This document shows, piece after piece, positions 10,349 through 19,331 of a DNA stretch of 60,492 bases. This DNA comes from Nitrospira sp. (GTDB lineage: Bacteria > Nitrospirota > Nitrospiria > Nitrospirales > Nitrospiraceae), in the NCBI GenBank assembly GCA_025934915.1, contig JAICWG010000007.1, positions 1-60,492 on the forward strand, read 5' to 3'. Below the pieces are notes generated by a model. That model did not search any database and was not told where the DNA came from. It saw only the letters and a list, made by a program, of their open reading frames with translations. A program made the translations under genes and the position numbers. The first letter of the stretch is position 1. Each line of letters starts with the position of its first letter.

Positions 10349-13231
10349 TTAGGCGTCCATGGAGGCTGCAGATTCCCGATCCGTAGAGTCATGAGAGTCA
10401 TGCGTGGAAGTCTCAAGGGCCGCTTCAAGCGCCTGAAACAGCGCCGCCAATCCGCCGGCGACATCCCCACGCATATGGACCCGCAGCACTCGCCTGCCGT
10501 GTCTGCGCAGCGATTCGAGATCGCCGAGAGCCTGGGCGCGTTTGAAGACGCCGAATGTGTAAGGTCGGTCAGGAATCGGCGCATCGACCGTCTCGTCGGC
10601 AGTGATCAGCAGAAAGAGTCCCGTATTGGGACCGCCTTTGTGGAATTGTCCGGTGGAATGGAGGTAGCGAGGCCCATAGCCGACCGTCGTGGCGATATGC
10701 AGCCGATCCCGCACCAGTCCTCGGATCATGTGAAGCTGTTGATCGATGTCCGGCTGTTCGGTGAGATACGCCAACAGCGCCACATAATCTCCGATGCGCG
10801 CTTGTTGAAAAAAACGTCGCAACATCTCGGATGCGGAGCGCCCGGTCTCGCGAGTATAGAACGCCAAGGGTCCTTCTATGACTGCCGGAGATTCTTCCGG
10901 CAATCGAGATCCCTGCCGGACGTCCGCGAGCAGGCGGTTGGTGTTATCCTTGCTCTCCTGCACATGCGGTTGATCGAATGGGTTAATCGCAAGAATCGCC
11001 CCGGCGGTCGCAGCGGCCATTTCCCACCGGAAAAACTCCTGTCCAAGGTCGAGCGGGCCTTCCAGCTCGATGTTCACGACCGGCTCGCCCGCCGATCGTA
11101 AAGCCGCGAGGCCGCGATCCAGCGACTCGTCACGTTCACCTTGCGCGCGGATGGAGACAAACAGTCGATCCTCCCCATAGACGGATGGATCTGCGAGCGC
11201 TTCGCCCACGACCGGCAGCAACCCGATGCCTTCCTTGCCGGTGCTTTCAGCCAGCAGTTGTTCGAGCCAGAGTCCCAGCGCCCGAAGCGATGCCGAGGTC
11301 AGCAGCGTGACCTTGTCGCGGTGGTGCAGAGCCAGTTCCCCCATCACCGCGCCTAAGACGATTCCGGGAGCTTCTTTGACCGACACGCAGGTCGCGTTGA
11401 CATGCACCATCCGGAGAGCCCGCGCCAGCAATTCAGATACATTGATGTCCATCAGCGCTGCGGGCACGATGCCGAAGTACGATAAGGCGGAATACCGCCC
11501 GCCGATATCGGGAAAGTTCAGAAAGACTCTCCTGAACTTCCGTTCTTCAGCCTGCTTGACCAACGGGGTGCCAGCATCCGTGATCGCGACAAAATTACCA
11601 CCCGCTTGAAGGCCTTTGATCTTCTTCAGCTTGGCAAAGAAATAGTCCCCGAACGCCAACGACTCGGCTGTCGTCCCGGATTTCGTCGCGACAATAAACA
11701 GCGTATCGGCTAAAGGACTTTCTCGTTCGACCTTCAGAATCGTCGCGGGATCGGTCGTATCCAGCACGGTCAACGGGAGCCCTCTTGTTTCCGGTAGACA
11801 GGTTTGCTGAAAGACCAGCGGAGCCAAACTACTGCCTCCCATCCCCATATGAACGACGCGCCGAAACCCGGCGCGTCGGGCTTCCTCGGTGAACTCTGAG
11901 AGCGCGTCGAGATGGTCCTCCATTTTTTCCGCCACGTGCAACCATCCCAAGGAGTTCCGGATTACTTCCTGATGATGCACATCCGGTTTCCACAAGGCCG
12001 TCTCTTTTTGCCAGCAGCGCGAGATGAACCGAGTTTGTTCCAGGGCGTTCAGCCGCTTCTGAACGACCGAGTCGTATCCCGGAAGCATCAGCGTTTGCCC
12101 ATCCAGCGGCTCCTTCAATGCCGCCATGCGCTTTCGTTCGATGCTTTCCGTGAGACCATCGAATGCCGTGATGAATTTCCGGATGCCCTCTTCCTCGAGT
12201 TGGTCGCTCACTTTCTCCAGATCGATCCCGATTGTATGATGACGATCGAGCATGTCATGCGCTTCCGCCGTCTGCTCTTCCAGCCGAGCTGCCGCCCGAC
12301 CGTGATCACGATAGGCATGTAACGTCTCCAGCGTCAGTGTGTTCACTGTCTCCGGGCCGATTAGCGATTCCACATACTTCACGTCGCTTTCACTCGGATT
12401 CTTGGTGCTTGTACTGGCCCAGAGCAGTCGCTGCGGTCTTGCCCCCTGAACAGCGAGCGCGCTGAAACGTTCGCCGTGGAAGATTTCTCTATAGATATCG
12501 TATGCGACCTTCGCGCAGGCGATGGCCGTCTGTCCGAGGAGGCCGTGACGCGACTTGTCGTCGTTCCTCTCCTCTCGGCGCTGGTCCAATAAGGAATCCA
12601 CGAGAATGTCGATCCTACTGAGGAAAAAACTCGCCATCGACGCCACGCGGTCGAGCGGGAGCCCTCGCGCCATGCGGGCTGCCAGCCCCTCAAGGTAGGC
12701 TTCGCAGACATCGCGATAGCGGGAAAGACCGAACAACAAGGTGACGTTGACATTGATGCCATCCGCGGTGAGCTGGCGGATGGCAATGATCCCCTCGCGC
12801 GTTCCGGGCACTTTAATCATCACATTCGGTCGATTGAGCAGTTGCCAAAGGCGGCGCGCTTCCTTCACGGTTCCTGTCGCATCATCAGCCAGGTCCGGGG
12901 AGACCTCCAAGCTTACAAAACCGTCTCTTCCGTCCGTCTGGTCATAGACTTGCCTGAACAGCTCGGCGGTGCGTTGCACGTCGTCGAGCGTCAGATCTTC
13001 ATAAATCTCCCGACAAGTTTTGCCTTCCAGCGCGAGGACGCGAATTCTATCGTCGTAGTCACGACTCCCCACGATGGCTTTCTCAAAAATGGAAGGATTG
13101 GACGTGACTCCTCGAATGCCGCAATCTTCTCTCAACCGTTGCATTTCGCCGGAGGTCAACATGCCTCGTCGAATGAAGTCCAACCAGATGCTCTGTCCAA
13201 ACGTCTGAAGATGCAACAGCGAATTTGTCAT
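10349..13231 (-). CDS. bifunctional transaldolase / glucose-6-phosphate isomerase
   Basis: A natural fusion of 960 residues. Residues 1 to about 370 are transaldolase (GVTSNPSIFEKAI, Schiff-base lysine in NVMIKVPGT, Lys140). From about residue 400 onward it is phosphoglucose isomerase, with VHMGMGGSSLAPLVF, LDTTDPATI and the phosphate-binding TKSGTTAESLAFGDYFF. The start at 13231 follows GGAAGGAT. It is the first gene of the seven-gene minus-strand sugar operon. Such tal-pgi fusions are known in several bacterial lineages. Having this fusion and a separate tal in one operon is redundant on its face and suggests different partners or kinetics. Confidence 0.93.
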   Translation of the reverse strand: MTNSLLHLQTFGQSIWLDFIRRGMLTSGEMQRLREDCGIRGVTSNPSIFEKAIVGSRDYDDRIRVLALEGKTCREIYEDLTLDDVQRTAELFRQVYDQTDGRDGFVSLEVSPDLADDATGTVKEARRLWQLLNRPNVMIKVPGTREGIIAIRQLTADGINVNVTLLFGLSRYRDVCEAYLEGLAARMARGLPLDRVASMASFFLSRIDILVDSLLDQRREERNDDKSRHGLLGQTAIACAKVAYDIYREIFHGERFSALAVQGARPQRLLWASTSTKNPSESDVKYVESLIGPETVNTLTLETLHAYRDHGRAAARLEEQTAEAHDMLDRHHTIGIDLEKVSDQLEEEGIRKFITAFDGLTESIERKRMAALKEPLDGQTLMLPGYDSVVQKRLNALEQTRFISRCWQKETALWKPDVHHQEVIRNSLGWLHVAEKMEDHLDALSEFTEEARRAGFRRVVHMGMGGSSLAPLVFQQTCLPETRGLPLTVLDTTDPATILKVERESPLADTLFIVATKSGTTAESLAFGDYFFAKLKKIKGLQAGGNFVAITDAGTPLVKQAEERKFRRVFLNFPDIGGRYSALSYFGIVPAALMDINVSELLARALRMVHVNATCVSVKEAPGIVLGAVMGELALHHRDKVTLLTSASLRALGLWLEQLLAESTGKEGIGLLPVVGEALADPSVYGEDRLFVSIRAQGERDESLDRGLAALRSAGEPVVNIELEGPLDLGQEFFRWEMAAATAGAILAINPFDQPHVQESKDNTNRLLADVRQGSRLPEESPAVIEGPLAFYTRETGRSASEMLRRFFQQARIGDYVALLAYLTEQPDIDQQLHMIRGLVRDRLHIATTVGYGPRYLHSTGQFHKGGPNTGLFLLITADETVDAPIPDRPYTFGVFKRAQALGDLESLRRHGRRVLRVHMRGDVAGGLAALFQALEAALETSTHDSHDSTDRESAASMDA

Positions 13232-13563
13232 GACATCCTTCCCGCTTTAGCCCGCGCTATTCACGAGGGTTCGTAACGAATCCTCGGAGACGCCAGTCGA
13301 GGCCCGCAGTGTGAAAAATAATGAGCGCCGCGTCTGTTGAACGTCCGAGAATGTCATACCCAAAGCGAAGACCTTCGTCTCGAATGTGTCTCCATCCTGA
13401 CCGTGATCGATACATCCATTCGACCGGTCACAACATCGTGAAACCTCGCCATCATCCTGTCGAAAAGCGCAGTCTTGTGCATGTCATTTCCTTGAGGACA
13501 AGAGAAGGGGTCACACAATGTAATCATGCTTATGTTGTTCTCGCGGAAAGCGATGGAGTCGCA
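13232..13563. other. intergenic region upstream of the sugar operon
   Basis: About 330 bases without a gene I can support. The promoter of the tal-pgi operon should lie here, since the gene to its right ends at 13564 on the same strand, but I could not pick out a convincing -35/-10 pair. A plus-strand frame of 93 codons crosses it; it has no ribosome site and no recognisable protein character. Confidence 0.5.
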
Positions 13564-14715
13564 TTACAGTGCTACTTCTCTTTCGTTAGATGCCCCTCTT
13601 AGGTGCTCCATGATGGCCTGAATGAGACCCAAGAAGGTGATCAGCCAAGCTGCGACTGCAACGTACAGCACCAGGTGGGCGCCGGCGGAAAATACCGGTA
13701 GGTCCAACAGGCGGCCTATCTCAAAGGTGGAGGTCGCATACATCCCCAACGGAAAGACCAGGCTCCAGTATTGTGATTGGTAGTGCATCGGCATCTGCTG
13801 ATACACGTGGCGCCATACTCCCAAGGCCAGCAGCAGCGGAATCCACCACGTGGCGGTCACCCAGAAGAACAGAGTGAGTCCTTTCAGGAACGGCAACAGT
13901 TCCTGCACGATTGTCCAGTCCGCAGCCTTCATAATCAGGTGTGCGCCGGCCACAACCGTAATGGCTTCAGCTCCCATACCGATCCAATACGGCGGAGTGA
14001 GCATGTCAGCCGATAGCGGAATGAAGATCAATCGATAGGTGATCATCGTGATGATGAGGGCGTAGAGGAACCCTCCCAGCAAATACAGGCTCAGCGAGAT
14101 GAGGAACAGGCTATCGCGCCAACTACCCAGATGCGAGGCGAGGAGCGTCCCGAGTATTGCAACAGACTCAGTCGAGACGGTGGCTAAAAGCCAAGTGCCT
14201 GTCAAGCCTCGCTCAAGAGTGGGTTTGGGTTCGATCACGAAGCTGGCAAGGAAGAACGCATAGAGCAGCAAGATCCACAAAACACCGCCGAGGAACCACA
14301 GCGCAAGCCCACATGTCACGTTGCCGACTAAGAGCACCACCTGACTGCCGAGCACACAAGTTCCGGCGACGATCGTGAGACATTCGGGAGCGCTTGCGCT
14401 ACCGATCAAATCGGACCACCTCTGCCGCCTGATCAGTATGAGCCGGATAATCATGAGGAGCCAGAGCACACCATAGCCGATAGCCGCGACTCCGAAGAGA
14501 GCCCAAGCCAACACCGGCAAATCAGCAAGTTGCGCCCCCACCGAAATAATGCCTGTGGCCATGACAAAGGCAAATGAGCCGAGAGGAAGCTCTCGAACGG
14601 AATTCACAATGCGGGTTCGAAGCCTGTGATTACGATGTTCTCGTGGGGCTTCGGCGCAAGCGTGATCGGTGGCCCTGAACCGATTATGCGAGCCGCTGTT
14701 CTCGCACATAGACAT
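13564..14715 (-). CDS. TDT-family (TehA/SLAC1-like) membrane channel or transporter
   Basis: Hydrophobic 383-residue protein with about ten membrane segments starting near residue 45 (LPLGSFAFVMATGIISVGA). PPYWIGMGAEAITVVAGAHLI and YWSLVFPLGMYATSTFEIGRLL are typical of the tellurite-resistance/dicarboxylate transporter (TDT) family, which includes TehA and the plant anion channel SLAC1. Known members move small anions or dicarboxylates. It is 122 bases downstream of the flavoprotein that ends the nar gene string, on the same strand. Because no narK is visible, transport of nitrate or nitrite is a reasonable guess but only an inference. The start is uncertain: the ATG at 14715 lacks a clear ribosome site and the first 40 residues are hydrophilic. 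Confidence 0.8.
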   Translation of the reverse strand: MSMCENSGSHNRFRATDHACAEAPREHRNHRLRTRIVNSVRELPLGSFAFVMATGIISVGAQLADLPVLAWALFGVAAIGYGVLWLLMIIRLILIRRQRWSDLIGSASAPECLTIVAGTCVLGSQVVLLVGNVTCGLALWFLGGVLWILLLYAFFLASFVIEPKPTLERGLTGTWLLATVSTESVAILGTLLASHLGSWRDSLFLISLSLYLLGGFLYALIITMITYRLIFIPLSADMLTPPYWIGMGAEAITVVAGAHLIMKAADWTIVQELLPFLKGLTLFFWVTATWWIPLLLALGVWRHVYQQMPMHYQSQYWSLVFPLGMYATSTFEIGRLLDLPVFSAGAHLVLYVAVAAWLITFLGLIQAIMEHLRGASNEREVAL

Positions 14716-14837
14716 CGCAAACTGATACAGGCGAGTAAGGTTGACGTCGAGAAGATCAAGCGTTCACATCTCGATCGCGAGGTCACTGCTTCGCATGCTT
14801 CCGAGTAATTTCAATTTTCACGGCAAGATGTCTGCCT

Positions 14838-16358
14838 TTAAGACGCTCCACCCTCAAACTGCAACTGTTCTTCCTCCTCTTTTCGGAGCGCGGTGATCGT
14901 CGATTCCTGCACCCGTCGTTGCACCTCTACGCGTTCCGTCGCAGTAAGACAGGTTTTGGCCTCCTGAATGGCCGCTGCCAGCAACCCAGAGGCGAAGGAA
15001 GAGGAGCGCTGTGAGAGGACCGTGGCCATTGCGACGACCTCAGCGTAGTTGCTCTGGTCAAGCTCCAAGACGAGCTGTCTACCTCGGAGTCGGATTACCC
15101 CCGGACCGATTCCGGGAGTGGACCGGATTGTCCGGATCAACGCCGCCACAGGACTGCCGCGTTCGAACCCAAACATGACCATATTCAGAAAACGGCTTTC
15201 GAACTCCTTTTTCGCTTCATAGACCCAGCGTCCCTGCTTGAGCCCAGTGATGTCTCCCACAGGCACGCGAAGCGCGGACATATAGGCGGCATGGTCTTGC
15301 TCGGTCCCTATCACCCGTTGCGCGCGTTCGATGGTGACGCTTCTGAGAGGCTGCCCGCGCAAGCTTGCGACGAGGTTATGGCCGGCGATGCGCACCTCTT
15401 CCTGGATCGCATCCACGGTTTGGGGAAGACCGACCTCCACCGGAGTAGGGGAGGCCTGACTGGGGGCGATGCAGATGCCCGCTGCGAATACGTTCTCGTA
15501 TCGCTCGCTTCGTAAATACTGATCGACCTTGAGCAACCCATGAGCATCGGTTGGAAGCGCGCTGTCGTTGATGGCAGGGATGCCTCCGAAGCGCGGCCAA
15601 TAGACACCGAACAGGTATGGGATAGGCTCTTTTTTTGTACTTCCATCATCTGTGTGTCTCGCCACCTGGATGGTGTCCTCCGCCGCGCCGATGGTTTCAG
15701 CGTTTCCGATCCACTGAATGTCATGGGCTGCTAAGGCATGGGTTAAAGACTCGCGCAGGGCCGAGCCGCCGATGCCCAAATGCCCGGAGTACGGTTCCGG
15801 AGTGATGATGGTGATCGGCGCGCGGCGTCTGATCCCGCGCCGGCGAAGATCGGCATCGACAAGAAATGCGTACTCGTAGACGGAACCTAAGATCGACGCG
15901 CCGGGCGCGGCTCCGATCACAATCGGACCGGGCCGACTCACGAACCGCTCGTACGCTTTCCGTGTCGCCAGCGCCTGTTCGAGATCGAGCACGGAGTGGA
16001 GCTTCGCGAGCCCAGGAATCTCCCGCCATTGAGGAACAGCGCCGCAGGCGATCAGGATGGAATCGTAGGAGAGTTCCCGTGCCCCGTCGACCATGATACG
16101 ACTGTGATCGGCATCGATGGCCGCTACCGATCCGTGGACGAAATCGATCCCGCGCCCCTCTAAGTGAGGTTTGATTGGGAGAGCGATGTCGGACTCGACG
16201 CGCCAGCCGACCGCCAGCGCCGGGTTGGACGGGACGAAGTGGAAATACTCCCGGTCTGATACGACGGTAATGCGGGCGGTGGAGCCGAGCCACCGCTTGA
16301 GTTCATAGGCGGCAGGGACACCCGCAATGCCGGCGCCGATCACGATGATGTCCTGCAC
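14838..16358 (-). CDS. FAD-dependent NAD(P)H or sulfide:quinone oxidoreductase-like protein
   Basis: About 506 residues of the pyridine nucleotide-disulfide oxidoreductase fold related to sulfide:quinone reductases and type II NADH dehydrogenases. DIIVIGAGIAGVPAAYEL at the N-terminus is the FAD Rossmann motif; IACGAVPQW and the later VFAAGICIAPSQ are the usual second-half motifs. The SQR set of redox cysteines is not evident. The start is a GTG at 16358, preceded by AGGAGAAGAG; the longer frame reads into narI. It follows narI by 35 bases, so it is probably co-transcribed with narGHJI and may hand electrons to the quinone pool used by NarI. The donor is unknown. Confidence 0.8.
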   Translation of the reverse strand: MQDIIVIGAGIAGVPAAYELKRWLGSTARITVVSDREYFHFVPSNPALAVGWRVESDIALPIKPHLEGRGIDFVHGSVAAIDADHSRIMVDGARELSYDSILIACGAVPQWREIPGLAKLHSVLDLEQALATRKAYERFVSRPGPIVIGAAPGASILGSVYEYAFLVDADLRRRGIRRRAPITIITPEPYSGHLGIGGSALRESLTHALAAHDIQWIGNAETIGAAEDTIQVARHTDDGSTKKEPIPYLFGVYWPRFGGIPAINDSALPTDAHGLLKVDQYLRSERYENVFAAGICIAPSQASPTPVEVGLPQTVDAIQEEVRIAGHNLVASLRGQPLRSVTIERAQRVIGTEQDHAAYMSALRVPVGDITGLKQGRWVYEAKKEFESRFLNMVMFGFERGSPVAALIRTIRSTPGIGPGVIRLRGRQLVLELDQSNYAEVVAMATVLSQRSSSFASGLLAAAIQEAKTCLTATERVEVQRRVQESTITALRKEEEEQLQFEGGAS

Positions 16359-16393
16359 CTCTTCTCCTCTGATCTCGCCTGTCGGTGACCGCC

Positions 16394-17086
16394 TTACCGC
16401 TGGCGCAATCCTGGACGCACCACCTGATAGGGCCGCAAGAGGTAAACCACCAATGCAAATCCGCTCCAGATATGTACGAGTCTGCTGAACGGGATGAGAG
16501 CAAACAGAGTCATCCCTAATACCATATGAACTTGATAGACCAGCGGCACCGCCGCCACGAAAGAAGCGGCACCGCCGTGAAACGTGACGATATGACGGGC
16601 CCACTGAGCCAAGGGTGTCAGGTTGCCTCCTGACAGCTCCTGGGCAGAAAAATACAGCGTGCCCAAGCCGAAGGACAGGGTGATGAGAATCCATACAAGC
16701 ACGACCATATCCATCACGCGCGTGGTCGCGCGGATCCTCGGCTCCGTCAAACGCCGATGGATGAGCATGACGAGTCCGATCAAGCAGGCGAATCCGAAGA
16801 GTCCGCCGCTGATCATGGCCACCAACTGATGCCCCTGCAGACCGATGCCCAGCATCCCAAACACCTCCGGCATGAGCAGGCCGATAAAATGTCCCAAGAA
16901 AAGGAACAACACGCCGACGTGGAAGAGGTTACTGCCGAATCGGAGCGTTCCGCGTCTGAGCAACTCGCTTGAATCGCTGGTCCAGGTATACTGGCCTCGC
17001 TCAAAACGCAGCAAACTGCCCAGGAGAAACACGGAACCCGCAATGTACGGGTAGATTTGAAAGAAGAATTCGTGAAGATTGGTCAT
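16394..17086 (-). CDS. narI: respiratory nitrate reductase gamma subunit (cytochrome b)
   Basis: Membrane cytochrome that oxidises quinol and passes electrons to NarH. The 230-residue protein has five membrane spans. The four haem-ligand histidines are in place: His56 and His66 (FHVGVLFLFLGHFIG), His187 and His205 (VYQVHMVLG, VHIWSGF), matching the E. coli pattern closely. It begins 27 bases after the narJ stop and is the fourth gene of narGHJI. Nothing suggests decay. Confidence 0.95.
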   Translation of the reverse strand: MTNLHEFFFQIYPYIAGSVFLLGSLLRFERGQYTWTSDSSELLRRGTLRFGSNLFHVGVLFLFLGHFIGLLMPEVFGMLGIGLQGHQLVAMISGGLFGFACLIGLVMLIHRRLTEPRIRATTRVMDMVVLVWILITLSFGLGTLYFSAQELSGGNLTPLAQWARHIVTFHGGAASFVAAVPLVYQVHMVLGMTLFALIPFSRLVHIWSGFALVVYLLRPYQVVRPGLRQR

Positions 17087-17113
17087 GTCACATCCTCATC
17101 GTCTCGAATCGCT

Positions 17114-17752
17114 TCAGGTCTCGCGATGGCCGTCGCCGCCAGGCGGTTCTTTCGTCAACGTTCCCGGCACTCCCATTCGGATCCCGGACTGCTTCCGCCG
17201 AAAAAGTCGCTTCATGCTGCGAATTGGAGACGAGACTCCGGACAACGCGGAGCCGGGAGTCAGCGCCGTCAGGGCGTCGAAGGCTCCAGCGTAGGGAGAA
17301 CAGACATCAGCGAGCCGGCTATGCAGGGTCTCCACAACATCTTCGATGCCGACCAGTCGCTCTTGCGCCTCCTCCGGCGAAATTAGGGACAGGAACTCGA
17401 GGAACATCGGAAGAAAATCGGGCAACTCGTTACTCGTCACCTCCAATCCGGCCTGACGGTACTCCTCAACAAGGCGAGCCATCGCGGCGCCTCTCTCCCG
17501 GGATTCTCCCATGGTATGTTCGAAGATCAACAGCGAATGGGCCGGGTTGCGATCGAATGTTTCGACATAGGCTTCCTGCAAATCGATCAATCGCCCGCGT
17601 TCGAGATAGAGCAACAACAGATCGAGCCGACGCCCAGCATGCCGGCCTCGTCCGGTCTCGGCGGCCACCATCGCCCGCAACTCGCCGATTGACTGTAGCC
17701 AGTCCTGTTCGGGATAGGTCAAGAGCAGGGTGATGACCTTATAGATCTTCAC
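17114..17752 (-). CDS. narJ: nitrate reductase assembly chaperone
   Basis: Cytoplasmic chaperone for molybdenum-cofactor insertion into NarG and for membrane docking of NarGH. The 212-residue TorD/NarJ-fold protein shows VITLLLTYPEQDW at the start and the ELPDFLPMFLEFLSL segment typical of NarJ. It starts with GTG at 17752, overlapping the narH stop by four bases, which implies translational coupling. The C-terminal tail after residue 180 is basic and probably disordered. Confidence 0.93.
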   Translation of the reverse strand: MKIYKVITLLLTYPEQDWLQSIGELRAMVAAETGRGRHAGRRLDLLLLYLERGRLIDLQEAYVETFDRNPAHSLLIFEHTMGESRERGAAMARLVEEYRQAGLEVTSNELPDFLPMFLEFLSLISPEEAQERLVGIEDVVETLHSRLADVCSPYAGAFDALTALTPGSALSGVSSPIRSMKRLFRRKQSGIRMGVPGTLTKEPPGGDGHRET

Positions 17753-19293
17753 GGCCTGCGGTTCCCCCTCCGGATCTCATCCACGCTGATGAGTTGTGCG
17801 TTCGTCCGCTCCTTACCGGCGAACACACTCGCGCCCGTCACCCCCTCGGAAAATCGGCTGTCGGCGGAGAAGCCGCAGGAGCCCTGGTCATCGAAGCTGT
17901 GTGACAGGGCCTCCTGATGGCTGGTTGGAATGACGTAACGGTCCTCATAATCAGCGATCGCGAGGTATCTGTACATTTCCTCGATCTGGTTTTCGCTCAA
18001 TCCCACCTGTGGCAGCGACATGACTGCGTCGCCCCCCATGTCTTTCTTTCGCATGTAGCGACGCATCGCAAGCAGCCGATCCAACGCGCGAACGATGGGC
18101 TCTTCCTTTCCAGCCGTCAGGAGATGTGCGAGGTAGCGCACCGGGATCCGGAGCGAAGAGCTGTCGGGAAGCTCGTCCGTCTCAACATGCGCCATATCGA
18201 CTGAATTCGAAACCGGTGAGAGCGGTGGTATGTACCACACCATGGGCAACGTTCGGTATTCGGGATGGAGAGGAAACGCCAGACGCCACTCGACCGCCAT
18301 CTTATAGACCGGAGACCGCTTGGCTGCCTCCAGCCAATTGTCGGAAATTCCGTCCTGTCTCGCCTGCGCCTGCACAGCCGGATCCTTGGGGTCGAGAAAC
18401 AGTCCAAGTTGGGCCTCGTACAGATCCTGTTCCTGTTCGACACTCGCCGCTTTTTCGATGCGATCCGCATCGTAAAGGAGGACTCCCAGGTATCGCAGGC
18501 GACCGACGCAGGTCTCCGAACAAATTGTCGGCTGGCCGGATTCGATGCGCGGATAACAAAAGGTGCATTTCTCGGCTTTGCCTGTGTGCCAGTTAAAATA
18601 AATCTTCTTATAGGGACAGCCGCTGACGCACATCCGCCAGCCACGACACTTATCCTGGTCCACCAGCACAATGCCGTCTTCTTCGCGTTTATAGATCGAA
18701 CCGGACGGACAGGACGCGACGCAGGTGGGATTCAAACAGTGTTCGCAGATCCGCGGGAGGTAGAACAGAAAGGTGTTTTCAAATGCAGCCAGGCGATCCG
18801 GATCGATTCCCTCGACATTGACGTCCTTGAAGCGCTCCCCTGACTCGCCCCCGAGATCGTCTTCCCAATTCGGACCCCCGTCGATCTTATCCTTGACCTC
18901 CCCGGTGATGATGGACATCGGCCGGGCGGTGGGCACAGTCGGTCCTTCCGGTGCGTGCTGGAGTGTGTTGTAGTCGAACGTAAATGGCTCGTAATAATCG
19001 TCGAGCTGCGGCAAGTTGGGGTTCGAGAAAATGTTGGTGAGAATTTGCCAACGAGCGCCCTGTTTCGGCTTGATCGTGCCGTCCTTTTTGCGTTCCCAAC
19101 CGCCGTTCCAGCGCTCCTGGTTTTCCCATTCGTGGGGATAGCCGACGCCCGGCTTGGTTTCGACATTGTTGAACCAGACGTATTCCATGCCTTCACGCGA
19201 CGTCCACACGTTCTTGCAGGTAACGGAGCAGGTGTGACAGCCGATGCATTTATCAAGGTTCATAACCATGGCCACTTGTGCGCGGACTTTCAT
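17749..19293 (-). CDS. narH: respiratory nitrate reductase beta subunit (Fe-S)
   Basis: Electron-transfer subunit between NarI and NarG. The 514-residue protein has four cysteine groups, beginning with CIGCHTCSVTCKNVW (Cys16, 19, 22, 26). The stretch CRGWRMCVSGCPYKK carries the tryptophan in place of a cysteine that gives a [3Fe-4S] centre in classical NarH. I start at the ATG at 19293 (MKVRAQVAMV), which follows GGGGGA; the longer frame to 19365 overlaps narG. It lies 38 bases downstream of narG and overlaps narJ. Sequence is close to proteobacterial NarH and unlike the periplasm-oriented NxrB of nitrite oxidisers as far as can be judged by eye. Confidence 0.95.
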   Translation of the reverse strand: MKVRAQVAMVMNLDKCIGCHTCSVTCKNVWTSREGMEYVWFNNVETKPGVGYPHEWENQERWNGGWERKKDGTIKPKQGARWQILTNIFSNPNLPQLDDYYEPFTFDYNTLQHAPEGPTVPTARPMSIITGEVKDKIDGGPNWEDDLGGESGERFKDVNVEGIDPDRLAAFENTFLFYLPRICEHCLNPTCVASCPSGSIYKREEDGIVLVDQDKCRGWRMCVSGCPYKKIYFNWHTGKAEKCTFCYPRIESGQPTICSETCVGRLRYLGVLLYDADRIEKAASVEQEQDLYEAQLGLFLDPKDPAVQAQARQDGISDNWLEAAKRSPVYKMAVEWRLAFPLHPEYRTLPMVWYIPPLSPVSNSVDMAHVETDELPDSSSLRIPVRYLAHLLTAGKEEPIVRALDRLLAMRRYMRKKDMGGDAVMSLPQVGLSENQIEEMYRYLAIADYEDRYVIPTSHQEALSHSFDDQGSCGFSADSRFSEGVTGASVFAGKERTNAQLISVDEIRRGNRRP

Positions 19294-19331
19294 AGGTCCC
19301 CCATTGGTGAATGTCTCACATCGCTCGAGCG

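Noticed and set aside
13321..13602. 93-codon plus-strand frame between the TDT gene and tal-pgi
   Set aside because: No ribosome site, overlaps the TDT 3' end, and composition is not protein-like.
14604..14786. 60-codon minus frame upstream of the TDT gene
   Set aside because: Overlaps the TDT start in another frame and has no ribosome site or recognisable content.
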